Positions 19,095 through 26,961 of a DNA stretch of 64,000 nucleotides are shown in pieces. Both the position numbers and the translations under genes were made by a program. The DNA comes from Clostridia bacterium (GTDB taxonomy: Bacteria; Bacillota; Clostridia; Christensenellales; Borkfalkiaceae). Each line of letters opens with the position of its first letter. Within the stretch, counting starts at the first letter, position 1. The stretch covers positions 1-64,000 of the forward strand of contig JAFVYV010000010.1 in the NCBI GenBank assembly GCA_017508485.1. The letters run 5' to 3'. Under the pieces are notes generated by a model that saw only the letters and a list, made by a program, of their open reading frames with translations, ran no database searches and was not told where the DNA came from.

Positions 19095-19183
19095 CCAGAC
19101 GGTCGGCCGAGAGCAATTTGCCCCCTATCAATTCCTTACTCCTCCGTGGTCTTCCACGTTTATTCCGTCAGTAATAAGGAACG
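19091..19183 (-). ncRNA. ZTP (pfl) riboswitch
   Basis: Read on the minus strand, P1 pairs TTCCTTA with TAAGGAA. Inside it are ACTGACGG, a CGTGG-CCACG hairpin and GGAGGAGTAA, matching the pfl core. A 3' element GGCCGACCGTCTGGGC follows, whose CCGT can pair with ACGG as the pseudoknot. This is the conserved ZTP-riboswitch layout (ACTGGCG ... GCCGACCGCCTGGGCA in typical members). It senses the purine intermediate ZMP/ZTP (AICAR nucleotides), a signal of 10-formyl-folate shortage, and should switch on purE-purL. Confidence 0.85.
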
Positions 19184-19200
19184 TGTTTTTTCATACGTTA

Positions 19201-19230
19201 ATTTTATCATACTAAGGGCAAAAAAGTCAA
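19201..19230 (-). promoter_or_regulatory. promoter of the purine operon
   Basis: TTGACT (19225-19230) and TAAAAT (19201-19206) with an 18-base spacer on the minus strand. Transcription would begin about 10 bases before the aptamer. Confidence 0.65.
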
Positions 19231-19334
19231 TTATTTTATCTTAACTTTTATCCTTTAAAATAGTATATTTTAAATAAACATATAATAAATATTGGTCGGA
19301 TTATATTCTACGAATTTGCAACTGATTTTTAAAT
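19231..19334. other. AT-rich spacer, nothing recognised
   Basis: The stretch between the purine promoter and the GH172 terminator holds no open frame, hairpin or promoter I can support. Confidence 0.5.
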
Positions 19335-19372
19335 GAAAAAAATATCCCCACGTTAAACGTAGGGATATTTAT
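19335..19372 (-). terminator. terminator after the GH172 gene
   Basis: AAATATCCCTACG pairs with CGTGGGGATATTT (one G-T pair) followed by T residues on the minus strand. Confidence 0.8.
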
Positions 19373-19389
19373 TTTATTAACTAATGTTG

Positions 19390-22050
19390 TTATTTAACCG
19401 TTTCAATCGTGATTCCTTTAACATCAACTTCTCCACCCGTTTTGAATTGGTTGTAAATTCTTAAAGTAGTGTATTCTTTAGTTGTAGTAATTAAATAAGA
19501 AACTGTTCTCCAGCCGTTTGCATCTGCAGTTGCATTTGCATATAATTCATCAAGAATAACGTCTGTTGACGTATCAGAAGCTAATCTAGTCTTTATATTT
19601 TTACCATTTATTAACGTAGCACCGTCAGAAAATCTTAAGGTTATTGTAACTTTATAAGTGCCTGCAGTAACGTTTTTAAGACCAATATAATGTCCACCGG
19701 CAGCCTTATCTGAAGTTGAAGTTGTTTTATAGAACTTTTCTCCGTTTTCTTCAACTATTTCATAAGTTACACCACTACCCATTTTGTTTATATCTTTAAA
19801 ATAGGTGTCTCCTTCATAAGTAATTGCTCCACTAACTTCACCTTCTTCAACGTAATCAAAAGATAGAATACCATTAGTTTCTACAATTTCTGGTAAATTA
19901 GGAACTTTTGAAGAATCTCCTAATACAACACAGTCAAATATTGAGTGGTAGTTTGTTGAAGCAGAGTTTTTGCTATGAATATCAAACTTTAATACGTATT
20001 CACCTGCTTGAAGAGTTACGTCGTTAGTCGTTTGAACAACCTTTCTACCAAGTGCAGCATCTTCGTAAAGATCTACGTTAGATAATATTTTAGCCCCGTC
20101 TATATAAGCGTCTAACTTGCCAAAATTTTTACCCGTACCAAATACAAAGTTAAGTGGACCTTGGTAATCTTTTTTAACTAATAGTCTAAATTCAACAACG
20201 TTTGGTTTGTTGTCGCCGGTACTTCTAACCTTCATTAGACCGTATTGGTTGTTGCTAAAATATCTAGAATCGTACTTATAGTACATCATAAGATTCTTTG
20301 AGTAAAGAACCTTTAAATCTTCCCCTTCAATTACCGTATCACCTAACGCTTCAAAGTCGTTAATCTTTTCTTGAACAAAACCATAACGGAATTCTTCACC
20401 TGCTTTTGGCATATACGGCGTATAAGGGTCAACACCTTTTTCATCTAAATACCAAAATACTGTTGAACCATATCTAGAAACGCTATCTTGCGTCCAAGTT
20501 TTTTCAATTGCTGCTTCAAAACTCGTTTGGAAAGGAACGTTGTCTAAAATATGGAAACGAACGTTGTTGTAGTTACCTCTTGCTCCCAAGAAGTCACCAC
20601 CGTTCCAGTTTTGTGCGTGGAAGGCGTTATCAAATAAAGTTGGTTCACACCAAGCGTAACCAAAATAGTCTTCTGAACCTGTACCATAAGTAGAAGGGAA
20701 CTTTTCTCCGTCAACGAAGAACTTTTCATCACCTTCACCCCACCAACGGAAAGTATCGCCTTTTTTGAATACGTTAAGGTTAAAGCCTACAAAACGTCCT
20801 CTACCTTCTGTTTGTAAAGCAACGTAATCAATAAAACGTTCTGGTATTTCAGATTGAAGTCTATCTTGCATTGTCCATTTTGCGTGGAAACGACCAAGGT
20901 CGTCTATATTATCAGTAATAGGCGCTGTTTTAATTTCTACGTCAACACTATAATCAGTATCCATTAAGTTTTTAATAACGATTTTTGCACCCGTTCTATA
21001 AGGCATATAGAAAGCACTCCAGAACCAACCGTCTGCATTTTTACCCATAGGAACAGTTGTGTATTCTTGTCCACCCGGGTTCGCGAAGAAATCGCCAAGA
21101 GGAGCCCAAACTGACTCTTTAGTTTCTCCGTCCCAGAACATTGAAATTTCTAATTTTTGTAAAACTTCATAAAAATATACTTCTTTTAAAGGGTCATTTG
21201 CAATATCATCATTAAATTTTAACTTAAAAAACGTAATTGCATTTTGCTTACTTTCTTCAAAAATAGTAGTCGTTGCGTTTTTTGTAAGCGTAATCGTTTC
21301 ATCTAAAGCAGTAACTTCGTTATCATAAGTAGCGTTTAATGCACCACCCATTACGTCGTTTGCTTTTTCTAACGCAGTTTTATTTTTAGTAGTATAATCT
21401 TCAGTTATAGGTTCTACTGTTGCGCCATCTTCAAATAAACGGTATTGGAAGTGATAGTATTTACCCCAACCTTCTGCAAAAATAATCTTACAAGATTCGT
21501 TAAAGGTTACTGGAACGTAGTTGTTAAATCCTCTTGCATCAGTTTCATAAACCATATTGTCAAGCCCAGCAAACATACCTTTTGCACTTACGTAATCTTT
21601 AAATGGCATATCAATAGTAGGTGTAGTTGCGCCGTCAATATAAATTTTAATATGACCTGAACTTGGTGTTGCAGAGAAAGTTCTAACTAAAGTACCTGCA
21701 CCCTTAATATCAGCCGCTAAAATACTTCCGTCAGCGTAAGTTTCAATACAACCGTTTGCATCGTCGTTGTTTGAAAAACTTCTCGTTTCTCCATCAATGA
21801 ATTCGTTTCCCCACTCGATATATTTATCGGTTGCTTCGTCATATTTTGAATCCCTGTCATAAGAAGTTGCAGCTGCAGTTGATTCACCAACTTCTGGTAA
21901 AATTGCTAAACTTTTTACGTCAGTTAACAAACTAACGACCTCTTCATAACTATAGTGTTTTGCTTTTGGATCTTCAGGTTTGCAACCAACAAAACCTATT
22001 GCCGATAAAAGAAAAACTACTAAAGTTAAAATTGTTAATTTCTTTTTCAT
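19390..22050 (-). CDS. GH172 (DUF2961) glycoside hydrolase lipoprotein
   Basis: An 886-residue exported enzyme. The N terminus is a lipoprotein signal with lipobox GFVGC (Cys23). The central DUF2961/GH172 domain is shown by RWWGEGDEKFFVDGE and GTGSEDYFGYAWCEP (about residues 430-470), the family hallmark with its acidic residues, and YRTGAKIVIKN before it. The C-terminal about 120 residues look like a beta-sandwich carbohydrate-binding module. Characterised GH172 members act on D-arabinofuranosides (exo-acting on D-arabinan) or on fructofuranosyl linkages. It is last (in transcription order) of four colinear genes of which three are GH183. It has its own promoter (22096-22124) and terminator. 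No transporter is linked. Confidence 0.88.
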   Translation of the reverse strand: MKKKLTILTLVVFLLSAIGFVGCKPEDPKAKHYSYEEVVSLLTDVKSLAILPEVGESTAAATSYDRDSKYDEATDKYIEWGNEFIDGETRSFSNNDDANGCIETYADGSILAADIKGAGTLVRTFSATPSSGHIKIYIDGATTPTIDMPFKDYVSAKGMFAGLDNMVYETDARGFNNYVPVTFNESCKIIFAEGWGKYYHFQYRLFEDGATVEPITEDYTTKNKTALEKANDVMGGALNATYDNEVTALDETITLTKNATTTIFEESKQNAITFFKLKFNDDIANDPLKEVYFYEVLQKLEISMFWDGETKESVWAPLGDFFANPGGQEYTTVPMGKNADGWFWSAFYMPYRTGAKIVIKNLMDTDYSVDVEIKTAPITDNIDDLGRFHAKWTMQDRLQSEIPERFIDYVALQTEGRGRFVGFNLNVFKKGDTFRWWGEGDEKFFVDGEKFPSTYGTGSEDYFGYAWCEPTLFDNAFHAQNWNGGDFLGARGNYNNVRFHILDNVPFQTSFEAAIEKTWTQDSVSRYGSTVFWYLDEKGVDPYTPYMPKAGEEFRYGFVQEKINDFEALGDTVIEGEDLKVLYSKNLMMYYKYDSRYFSNNQYGLMKVRSTGDNKPNVVEFRLLVKKDYQGPLNFVFGTGKNFGKLDAYIDGAKILSNVDLYEDAALGRKVVQTTNDVTLQAGEYVLKFDIHSKNSASTNYHSIFDCVVLGDSSKVPNLPEIVETNGILSFDYVEEGEVSGAITYEGDTYFKDINKMGSGVTYEIVEENGEKFYKTTSTSDKAAGGHYIGLKNVTAGTYKVTITLRFSDGATLINGKNIKTRLASDTSTDVILDELYANATADANGWRTVSYLITTTKEYTTLRIYNQFKTGGEVDVKGITIETVK

Positions 22051-22095
22051 TAATCATTATCCCCTATAAAATTTTTTACATAATATAATATTTTA

Positions 22096-22124
22096 ATTAT
22101 AAATAATTAACAAACCTTAAGCAA
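22096..22124 (-). promoter_or_regulatory. promoter of the GH172 gene
   Basis: TTGCTT (22119-22124) and TATAAT (22096-22101) with a 17-base spacer on the minus strand. Confidence 0.6.
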
Positions 22125-22140
22125 GTAGTATATTTAAAAA

Positions 22141-22180
22141 TGACAAAATTTGTTAAATAAATAACAAGATTTGTTAAATA
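22141..22180 (-). repeat. two 20-bp direct repeats upstream of the GH172 promoter
   Basis: Minus-strand units ATTTAACAAATCTTGTTATT and ATTTAACAAATTTTGTCATT lie 21 bases apart, start to start (two helical turns). Each contains a partial palindrome AACAA-3-TTGTT. They sit just upstream of the -35 box, a position typical of activator or repressor sites. The AT richness of the region lowers certainty. Confidence 0.45.
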
Positions 22181-22222
22181 CTTTTTTAAAAAAAATAACT
22201 AAATTCACTCCCCTATTTTTTA

Positions 22223-22259
22223 TAAAAAAAAGACCTGAAAATTAACTTTCAGGTCTTTA
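22223..22259 (-). terminator. terminator after the cytoplasmic GH183 gene
   Basis: AAAGACCTGAAA pairs with TTTCAGGTCTTT and is followed by a T run on the minus strand. The stem core AGACCTGA recurs in the terminator at 25073-25107. Confidence 0.85.
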
Positions 22260-22274
22260 TAAATTATTACTTAA

Positions 22275-23462
22275 TTAGTCTTTAATAGTAATTTTACACT
22301 TACCAATATATGAACGGTAAATACCCTTTCTGTTCCATCTGCTGTAAACGAAGTAGAAAGTTTCACCATCGTTTTCTACCCATCTTTCGTTTAAGTATGC
22401 GCCGTAAAGGTTTGGTGCGTCAGTTGGGAATAAAATTGCTTGTGGTTCGCTCCAAACACCTGCGATATCATCAGCACATCTAACGCAAATTGGATTTCCT
22501 TTTGGAAGTGCGTGGCTAAAGTATGACATAACCCATTTTTTAGCAAATTTGTTGTAAACTACTGATAAGTTTCTGCAAGGTTCTTTAACGATAAAGCAAG
22601 CCTTGTTGTTATCTTTATCCCAAGTTTGGTTTTCAACTGAAGTTAGGTATTCGTAAGCATCAAAGTTTTCAAATCCTTCCTTCTTAACTCTACCAAGTTT
22701 AATACCTTCGTTACCAAAGCCGTAACCACCACGACCGAATACGTAAATATATCCGTCGCCACCGTCAATTGGGAAAATTTGAGTGAAGTGGTATGCTTCG
22801 TGCTTTTTCATATCAATATCAAAAGTTTCTTCATCGTTGATGCTTTCTTTATCAATATCAAGGTTAACTACCTTTTGAAGAACTTCTGGTGGGTTACCTG
22901 TTCCTTGGATACTTCTACCTTCTGCGTGGTCAACCCAAGTTAAATCAGGTACTCTTTTCCAAGTGATACCACCGTCAACCGACTTAATACAACCACCGTA
23001 GTTGTTTACGTCGGTATTTTTTACGTCGTCAGTTACTCTTGACATATAAAATGCGTAAATTGCATCGTTTACAATAATACCACCTGTGTAAATCTTAGTA
23101 GTTTCACCATCTAAAGATTCGTGAAGACTAAGTAGTGGGTTTTCAGCAGGTACGTCGTTTTTGAAACCATCTTTAGTCCAAAAACCATCTAATTTTAAGT
23201 TATCACTTAAATCATAGTCGGTAGTTACTGCGATTACGCCACTACGCCAGTTGTTTGTACCGTCAAACTTACCTAATTCATCACTAAAAGTGTCACCAAA
23301 AAGTAAGAACGTTCTGTTGTTTTTATAGTCGTTTATAGAAATACCTAAGTCCGTACCACCTACGTCGTTACGTCTTACAGTATCGTTGCCGGCATCGTCG
23401 TTATCACAAATAAATGAACCGATAATTTCAGCATGATTAAAGATAACTTCTTTCTTTTCCAT
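22275..23462 (-). CDS. GH183 (DUF4185) family protein without signal peptide
   Basis: A 395-residue member of the DUF4185 family, a beta-propeller family in which endo-D-arabinanases (GH183) have been described. Visible family segments: VGGTDLGISIN (about residues 33-43), LLFGDTFSDELG (about 50-61), NNWRSGVIAVTTDYDLS, GGETTKIYTGG-like EDGETTKIYTGG, LTWVDHAEG and YHFTQIFPI. Unlike its two neighbours it starts MEKKEVIFNHAEIIGSF with no export signal, so it should be cytoplasmic and could act on imported oligosaccharides. The start at 23462 has AAGGAGA upstream; the longer frame starts further upstream without a site. Own strong promoter with a palindrome over the -10 box. Confidence 0.82.
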   Translation of the reverse strand: MEKKEVIFNHAEIIGSFICDNDDAGNDTVRRNDVGGTDLGISINDYKNNRTFLLFGDTFSDELGKFDGTNNWRSGVIAVTTDYDLSDNLKLDGFWTKDGFKNDVPAENPLLSLHESLDGETTKIYTGGIIVNDAIYAFYMSRVTDDVKNTDVNNYGGCIKSVDGGITWKRVPDLTWVDHAEGRSIQGTGNPPEVLQKVVNLDIDKESINDEETFDIDMKKHEAYHFTQIFPIDGGDGYIYVFGRGGYGFGNEGIKLGRVKKEGFENFDAYEYLTSVENQTWDKDNNKACFIVKEPCRNLSVVYNKFAKKWVMSYFSHALPKGNPICVRCADDIAGVWSEPQAILFPTDAPNLYGAYLNERWVENDGETFYFVYSRWNRKGIYRSYIGKCKITIKD

Positions 23463-23519
23463 TATATTTCTCCTTATACAATTAGGTTTTAACACCTACA
23501 AAAAATTTTAATAATATAC

Positions 23520-23552
23520 GGGTATTATACCCTACAAGACAGTTATTGTCAA
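23520..23552 (-). promoter_or_regulatory. promoter with palindromic -10 region, GH183 gene
   Basis: TTGACA (23547-23552) and TATAAT (23524-23529) are spaced by 17 bases. GGGTAT and ATACCC (23520-23532) form a perfect inverted repeat around the -10 box, a likely repressor site. A second inverted pair, ACAGTT and AACTGT, flanks the -35 region (about 23539-23573). Confidence 0.65.
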
Positions 23553-23580
23553 TAATTGCTAACAAAAACTGTTTCTAATT

Positions 23581-24969
23581 TTACGCACTTACTTCAGTCT
23601 TAGTAATAGTTGCTTTTGCTACGTATGAACGATAAATGTTGTTGTCTGGTTCGTAAAAATCAGTCGTTTTATCATCAGCAAATCTAACGTATCTACTATA
23701 TACGAAGTAGTAAGTTAAACCGTCTGCGCTTAACCATTTTTCGTTTAGATATCCACCGTAAAGGTTTGTTCCTGATGGATTTTCAAGTAAAGTTATTGGC
23801 CTACTCCAACCTGAAGTTAGTTTTGAAGAATAACATACAACAAGTGGCGCACCTGAACCTGTAGTACAGTCAAGGAAAGACACCATCCACTTATCAATAT
23901 GCTTGTTGTAAATGATTGACATATTTGAAAGTGGTCTATTAATTATAAATACTGCTTTGTCTGGGTCTGAAAGCCACTTTTGTCCATCAGCGCCAAAACC
24001 TGCAAAGTATTCATACTTTGAAAAATCTTCAAAATCTTCTATCTTTACTCTACCAAGTTTGATACCAGAAGTTCTATATCCACCACGGCCTAAAAGGTAA
24101 ACGTAACCGTCCCCTTGACCCATTATTGGATATATTTGAGTAAAGTAATAACCTTGTCTATTTGTAATATCAACTGCGTTTTCAACGTAAGTGCCGTCAA
24201 TATCGTAGTTAACTAGTTCAGCAATTTTTGTTGCACTTAAACCTTCGCCAGATTCTCCACCTTCAGTTGGGTGAGTGTTGCCTTCTGAGTGGTCAACCCA
24301 AGTTAAATCCCACACTCTTTCCCAAGTAGTGCCACCGTCAAGTGACTTAATGCAACTGCCGTAGTTGTTTGAGTCTTTACGTTCTGATTGAGTGTTACCA
24401 AGACTTCTTCTTGAAACGTAGAATACGTAAATAGTACCGTTAATTTCTATACCACCTGTATAGATTTTTGTAGTTTCTCCACCAACTTGTACAACAACGT
24501 CGTCTTCAACCCTATCGGCTTCTTGAGTTCTATGTTGGCTCCAAAGTGGGCTTTCTGCAATTATATTTTCGTTAAAACCTTCACTTGTCCAAAAACCGTC
24601 TAAAGTTAAGTTGTTGCTTAAATCGTAGTCGTTTGTTATACCGATAACGCCACTACGCCAGTTGTTTTTACCGTCGGCAAAACCCCATTCGTTTGAAAAA
24701 GTATCTCCAAAAAGTAATAAGGTTTTGTTTGTGCTTAAGTTTACTGAAATACCTAAGTCCGTTCCACCTACGTCAAAACGGGTAATTGTATCGTTGTTTG
24801 CATCATCATCGTGGCCTAAAAAAGAACCTATCGTTTCCGCCCTGTTAAAGGTATAGTTATATTTCTTTTCCGGTGGTGTCGGTGGTGGTGTTGGTCCACA
24901 ACCAAATACCGCTACACTTGTTAATAACAGTAGTGTAGAAAACAGCATACATATTAATTTTTTCATCAT
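23581..24969 (-). CDS. GH183 (DUF4185) family lipoprotein
   Basis: A 462-residue exported paralog of the neighbouring DUF4185 proteins. The N terminus is a lipoprotein signal ending VFGC (Cys24) followed by a Pro/Thr linker (PTPPPTPPEKK). Family segments: VGGTDLGISVN, LLLFGDTFSNEWG, NNWRSGVIGITNDYDLS, GGETTKIYTGG, WVDHSEG and YYFTQIYPIMGQGDG. The acidic residues in GTDLG and FGDTF are kept in all three paralogs, so catalysis is probably intact. The start is one of two adjacent ATG codons after GAGG. It should sit on the outer face of the membrane. Own promoter at 24999-25026. Confidence 0.83.
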   Translation of the reverse strand: MMKKLICMLFSTLLLLTSVAVFGCGPTPPPTPPEKKYNYTFNRAETIGSFLGHDDDANNDTITRFDVGGTDLGISVNLSTNKTLLLFGDTFSNEWGFADGKNNWRSGVIGITNDYDLSNNLTLDGFWTSEGFNENIIAESPLWSQHRTQEADRVEDDVVVQVGGETTKIYTGGIEINGTIYVFYVSRRSLGNTQSERKDSNNYGSCIKSLDGGTTWERVWDLTWVDHSEGNTHPTEGGESGEGLSATKIAELVNYDIDGTYVENAVDITNRQGYYFTQIYPIMGQGDGYVYLLGRGGYRTSGIKLGRVKIEDFEDFSKYEYFAGFGADGQKWLSDPDKAVFIINRPLSNMSIIYNKHIDKWMVSFLDCTTGSGAPLVVCYSSKLTSGWSRPITLLENPSGTNLYGGYLNEKWLSADGLTYYFVYSRYVRFADDKTTDFYEPDNNIYRSYVAKATITKTEVSA

Positions 24970-24998
24970 TTTTCCTCTTGTTTAATTTTTCCTTGACT

Positions 24999-25026
24999 AT
25001 TTTACCATAAATTGCCATTTTTACAA
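24999..25026 (-). promoter_or_regulatory. promoter of the second GH183 gene
   Basis: TTGTAA (25021-25026) and TAAAAT (24999-25004) with a 16-base spacer on the minus strand. Confidence 0.55.
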
Positions 25027-25072
25027 AATGAAATCACCTACTTTTTGATAAAAATATTTTTTTATTTTTGTA

Positions 25073-25107
25073 TAAAAAAAAGACCTGAAAAAAATCAGGT
25101 CTTTTTT
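25073..25107 (-). terminator. terminator after the third GH183 gene
   Basis: AAAAGACCTGA pairs with TCAGGTCTTTT, followed by a T run on the minus strand. The stem is nearly the same as that at 22223-22259, suggesting duplication of gene plus flank. Confidence 0.85.
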
Positions 25108-25139
25108 AACTTTTTTATAACTTTAATAATAGTTTTTAA

Positions 25140-26681
25140 TTATTCTTGTACTAAAGTTCTATCTACAGTTGCTTTTGCAATGTATGAACGGTAAACTGGT
25201 TGGTTCTTATCCCATCTACTATATACGAAGTAGTAAGTTTGACCAAAGTTTTCAACCCACATATCGTTTAGGTATCCACCGTATAAGTTTTTAGTTTCAC
25301 CACTGTTCGTTAATAAAGTAACCGGTTCACTCCAGTTTAATAAGTCATCTGAGTATGCAATTACTAATGGAGCACCAGAACCTTCTGAACAGTCAAGGTA
25401 AGACATTACCCACTTATTGATATAGTCGTTATAAACAACTGACATGTTAGAAAGGTTTCTTTCTTCTACCATCACTACGTCGTCAGCGTGTTCAATACCC
25501 TTTTCCCAAACGCCACCGTTTTCTTTACTTGTTAAATATTCGTATTCTGCAAATACTTCAATATTTTCTTCTTTAACTCTTGCCAAAGCAACACCTGAAC
25601 TTCTGTAACCACCACGGCCGAACATATAAACGTAACCATCACCTGCTACTAATGGATAAATTTGTGTGAAGTGGAAACCTACACGCTTGTTGATATCCAT
25701 ATCAACACCGTTTACCATATTGTTTTCATCAGCAACGTTGTAACCTGCTGAAAAACCAATAATTTCTTGATTTACTAATTCTTGAATATATACTGCGTGT
25801 GTACCAGACCATTTAGGATTTGTTGCGTTTGTATTTCTATCATCATAACCAAATTCTGGGTGGAAATAACCTGCGTTCCAAGCTAAATCTCCTTCTGGAG
25901 TTGATAAGAAACCAGGGTCTCTTGTAGTTGGGTCTGAATTTAACCATTCATAGTGTGCTGGACTTAAACCGTGGTTTGCCCAAGTTAAATCCCATACTCT
26001 TTCCCAAGTAGTACCACCGTCAAGTGATTTAATACAACCACCGTAGTTGTTGTAGTTTGGACGAGATGGTTTTTCAGTTTGTTCGTGTCTTGAAACGTAG
26101 AATGCGTAAATTACACCGTTTACTTCACAACCACCTGTGTAAATCTTTGTGGTTTCGCCTTGGTTTTCAGTATCGCCAAGAGAGAAAATGATAGCATCTG
26201 CCATTTCGCCTTCTTCACGATTAGTTTCAGTTTTGAAACCATCTTTCGTCCAGAAAGAATTTAAGATGATGTTGTTTTCTAAGTTGTAGTCTTGTGATTT
26301 TGCTACAACACCACAACGCCATTCACCCCTACAGTTTTGTGCAGGGAAAGTATCACCAAATAATAATAAAGTGTATGGGTCACCTTGTGATTTAACGTTG
26401 ATTGATAAACCTAAGTCAGTACCACCTACAAAAAATCTTTTTAAAGTATCGTTACCAGCTTTGTCGTTATCACAAATAAATGAACCGATTACTTCTGCAG
26501 GATTAAAGGTTGGAATGTACTCTAAGTCATCATTTTCAATAGTTGGTGCTTTTTGACTTTCTTTATATGTTGCAAAGTCAATTCCTTTAGGTTGGTCTGG
26601 ACCGCAACCAATGAAAGCAAAACAACCTACCGTCATAATCAATGATGATAGCATACAAATAATTCTTTTGAAGTTCTTCAT
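25140..26681 (-). CDS. GH183 (DUF4185) family lipoprotein, long form
   Basis: A 513-residue exported DUF4185 protein. The lipoprotein signal ends FIGC (Cys26). Family segments are VGGTDLGLSIN, LLLFGDTFPAQN, CRGEWRCGVVAKSQDYNLE, GETTKIYTGG, TWANHGLSP and FHFTQIYPLVAGDGYVYMFG. It is longer than its paralogs by an insertion of about 60 residues between the LTWANHG and FHFTQIYP blocks (about residues 255-330), on the predicted substrate face; this may change specificity. The start at 26681 has AAGGAGA and follows the promoter at 26716-26744; the longer open frame starts within the promoter and is rejected. First gene of the glycan cluster, downstream of the ssrA-linked RNAs. Confidence 0.83.
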   Translation of the reverse strand: MKNFKRIICMLSSLIMTVGCFAFIGCGPDQPKGIDFATYKESQKAPTIENDDLEYIPTFNPAEVIGSFICDNDKAGNDTLKRFFVGGTDLGLSINVKSQGDPYTLLLFGDTFPAQNCRGEWRCGVVAKSQDYNLENNIILNSFWTKDGFKTETNREEGEMADAIIFSLGDTENQGETTKIYTGGCEVNGVIYAFYVSRHEQTEKPSRPNYNNYGGCIKSLDGGTTWERVWDLTWANHGLSPAHYEWLNSDPTTRDPGFLSTPEGDLAWNAGYFHPEFGYDDRNTNATNPKWSGTHAVYIQELVNQEIIGFSAGYNVADENNMVNGVDMDINKRVGFHFTQIYPLVAGDGYVYMFGRGGYRSSGVALARVKEENIEVFAEYEYLTSKENGGVWEKGIEHADDVVMVEERNLSNMSVVYNDYINKWVMSYLDCSEGSGAPLVIAYSDDLLNWSEPVTLLTNSGETKNLYGGYLNDMWVENFGQTYYFVYSRWDKNQPVYRSYIAKATVDRTLVQE

Positions 26682-26715
26682 TGCAAAAATCTCCTTATAC
26701 ATATCTATTGATAGG

Positions 26716-26744
26716 ATTATAACATAATTTTTAAATAATAACAA
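26716..26744 (-). promoter_or_regulatory. promoter of the long GH183 gene
   Basis: TTGTTA (26739-26744) and TATAAT (26716-26721) with a 17-base spacer. The sequence CTTGTTATT-ATTTAA over the -35 box also occurs in the repeats before the GH172 gene. Confidence 0.6.
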
Positions 26745-26800
26745 GCAACGGACGACAAAATATTCGTTTTTTATTTAAAAATCTTCAGTTTTATTTAAAA

Positions 26801-26844
26801 TAAAAAAATCCTAAAAAGATTTTTGAAAAAAATATTTTTAGGAT
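26801..26844 (-). terminator. terminator of hairpin RNA B
   Basis: ATCCTAAAAA and TTTTTAGGAT (26808-26844) form a stem followed by seven T on the minus strand. Confidence 0.8.
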
Positions 26845-26905
26845 AAAAGGAGAAGCCCGCTATCTGTCGTGCAGTTTGCGTTAACAAACTGCTGACGTAA
26901 GGCTT
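26845..26905 (-). ncRNA. structured RNA B downstream of ssrA
   Basis: A 53-nt element on the minus strand: AAGCC ... GGGCTT closes an outer stem (26905-26853), GTC pairs with GAC inside, and GCAGTTTG with CAAACTGC forms the inner hairpin. A single-stranded TCTCCTTTTA links it to its terminator. The same plan occurs in RNA A. No reading frame is present. I do not recognise a known family. It may be a small RNA with an anti-Shine-Dalgarno CUCC linker, or a regulatory leader. Confidence 0.5.
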
Positions 26906-26915
26906 GTTATCATAA

Positions 26916-26961
26916 ATAAAAAACAAGTAAAAGATTTTACAAAGCAAAAGGTTTTACTTGT
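26916..26961 (-). terminator. terminator of ssrA and hairpin RNA A
   Basis: ACAAGTAAAA pairs with TTTTACTTGT across a large loop and is followed by a T run on the minus strand. It is the first terminator after ssrA. Confidence 0.8.
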
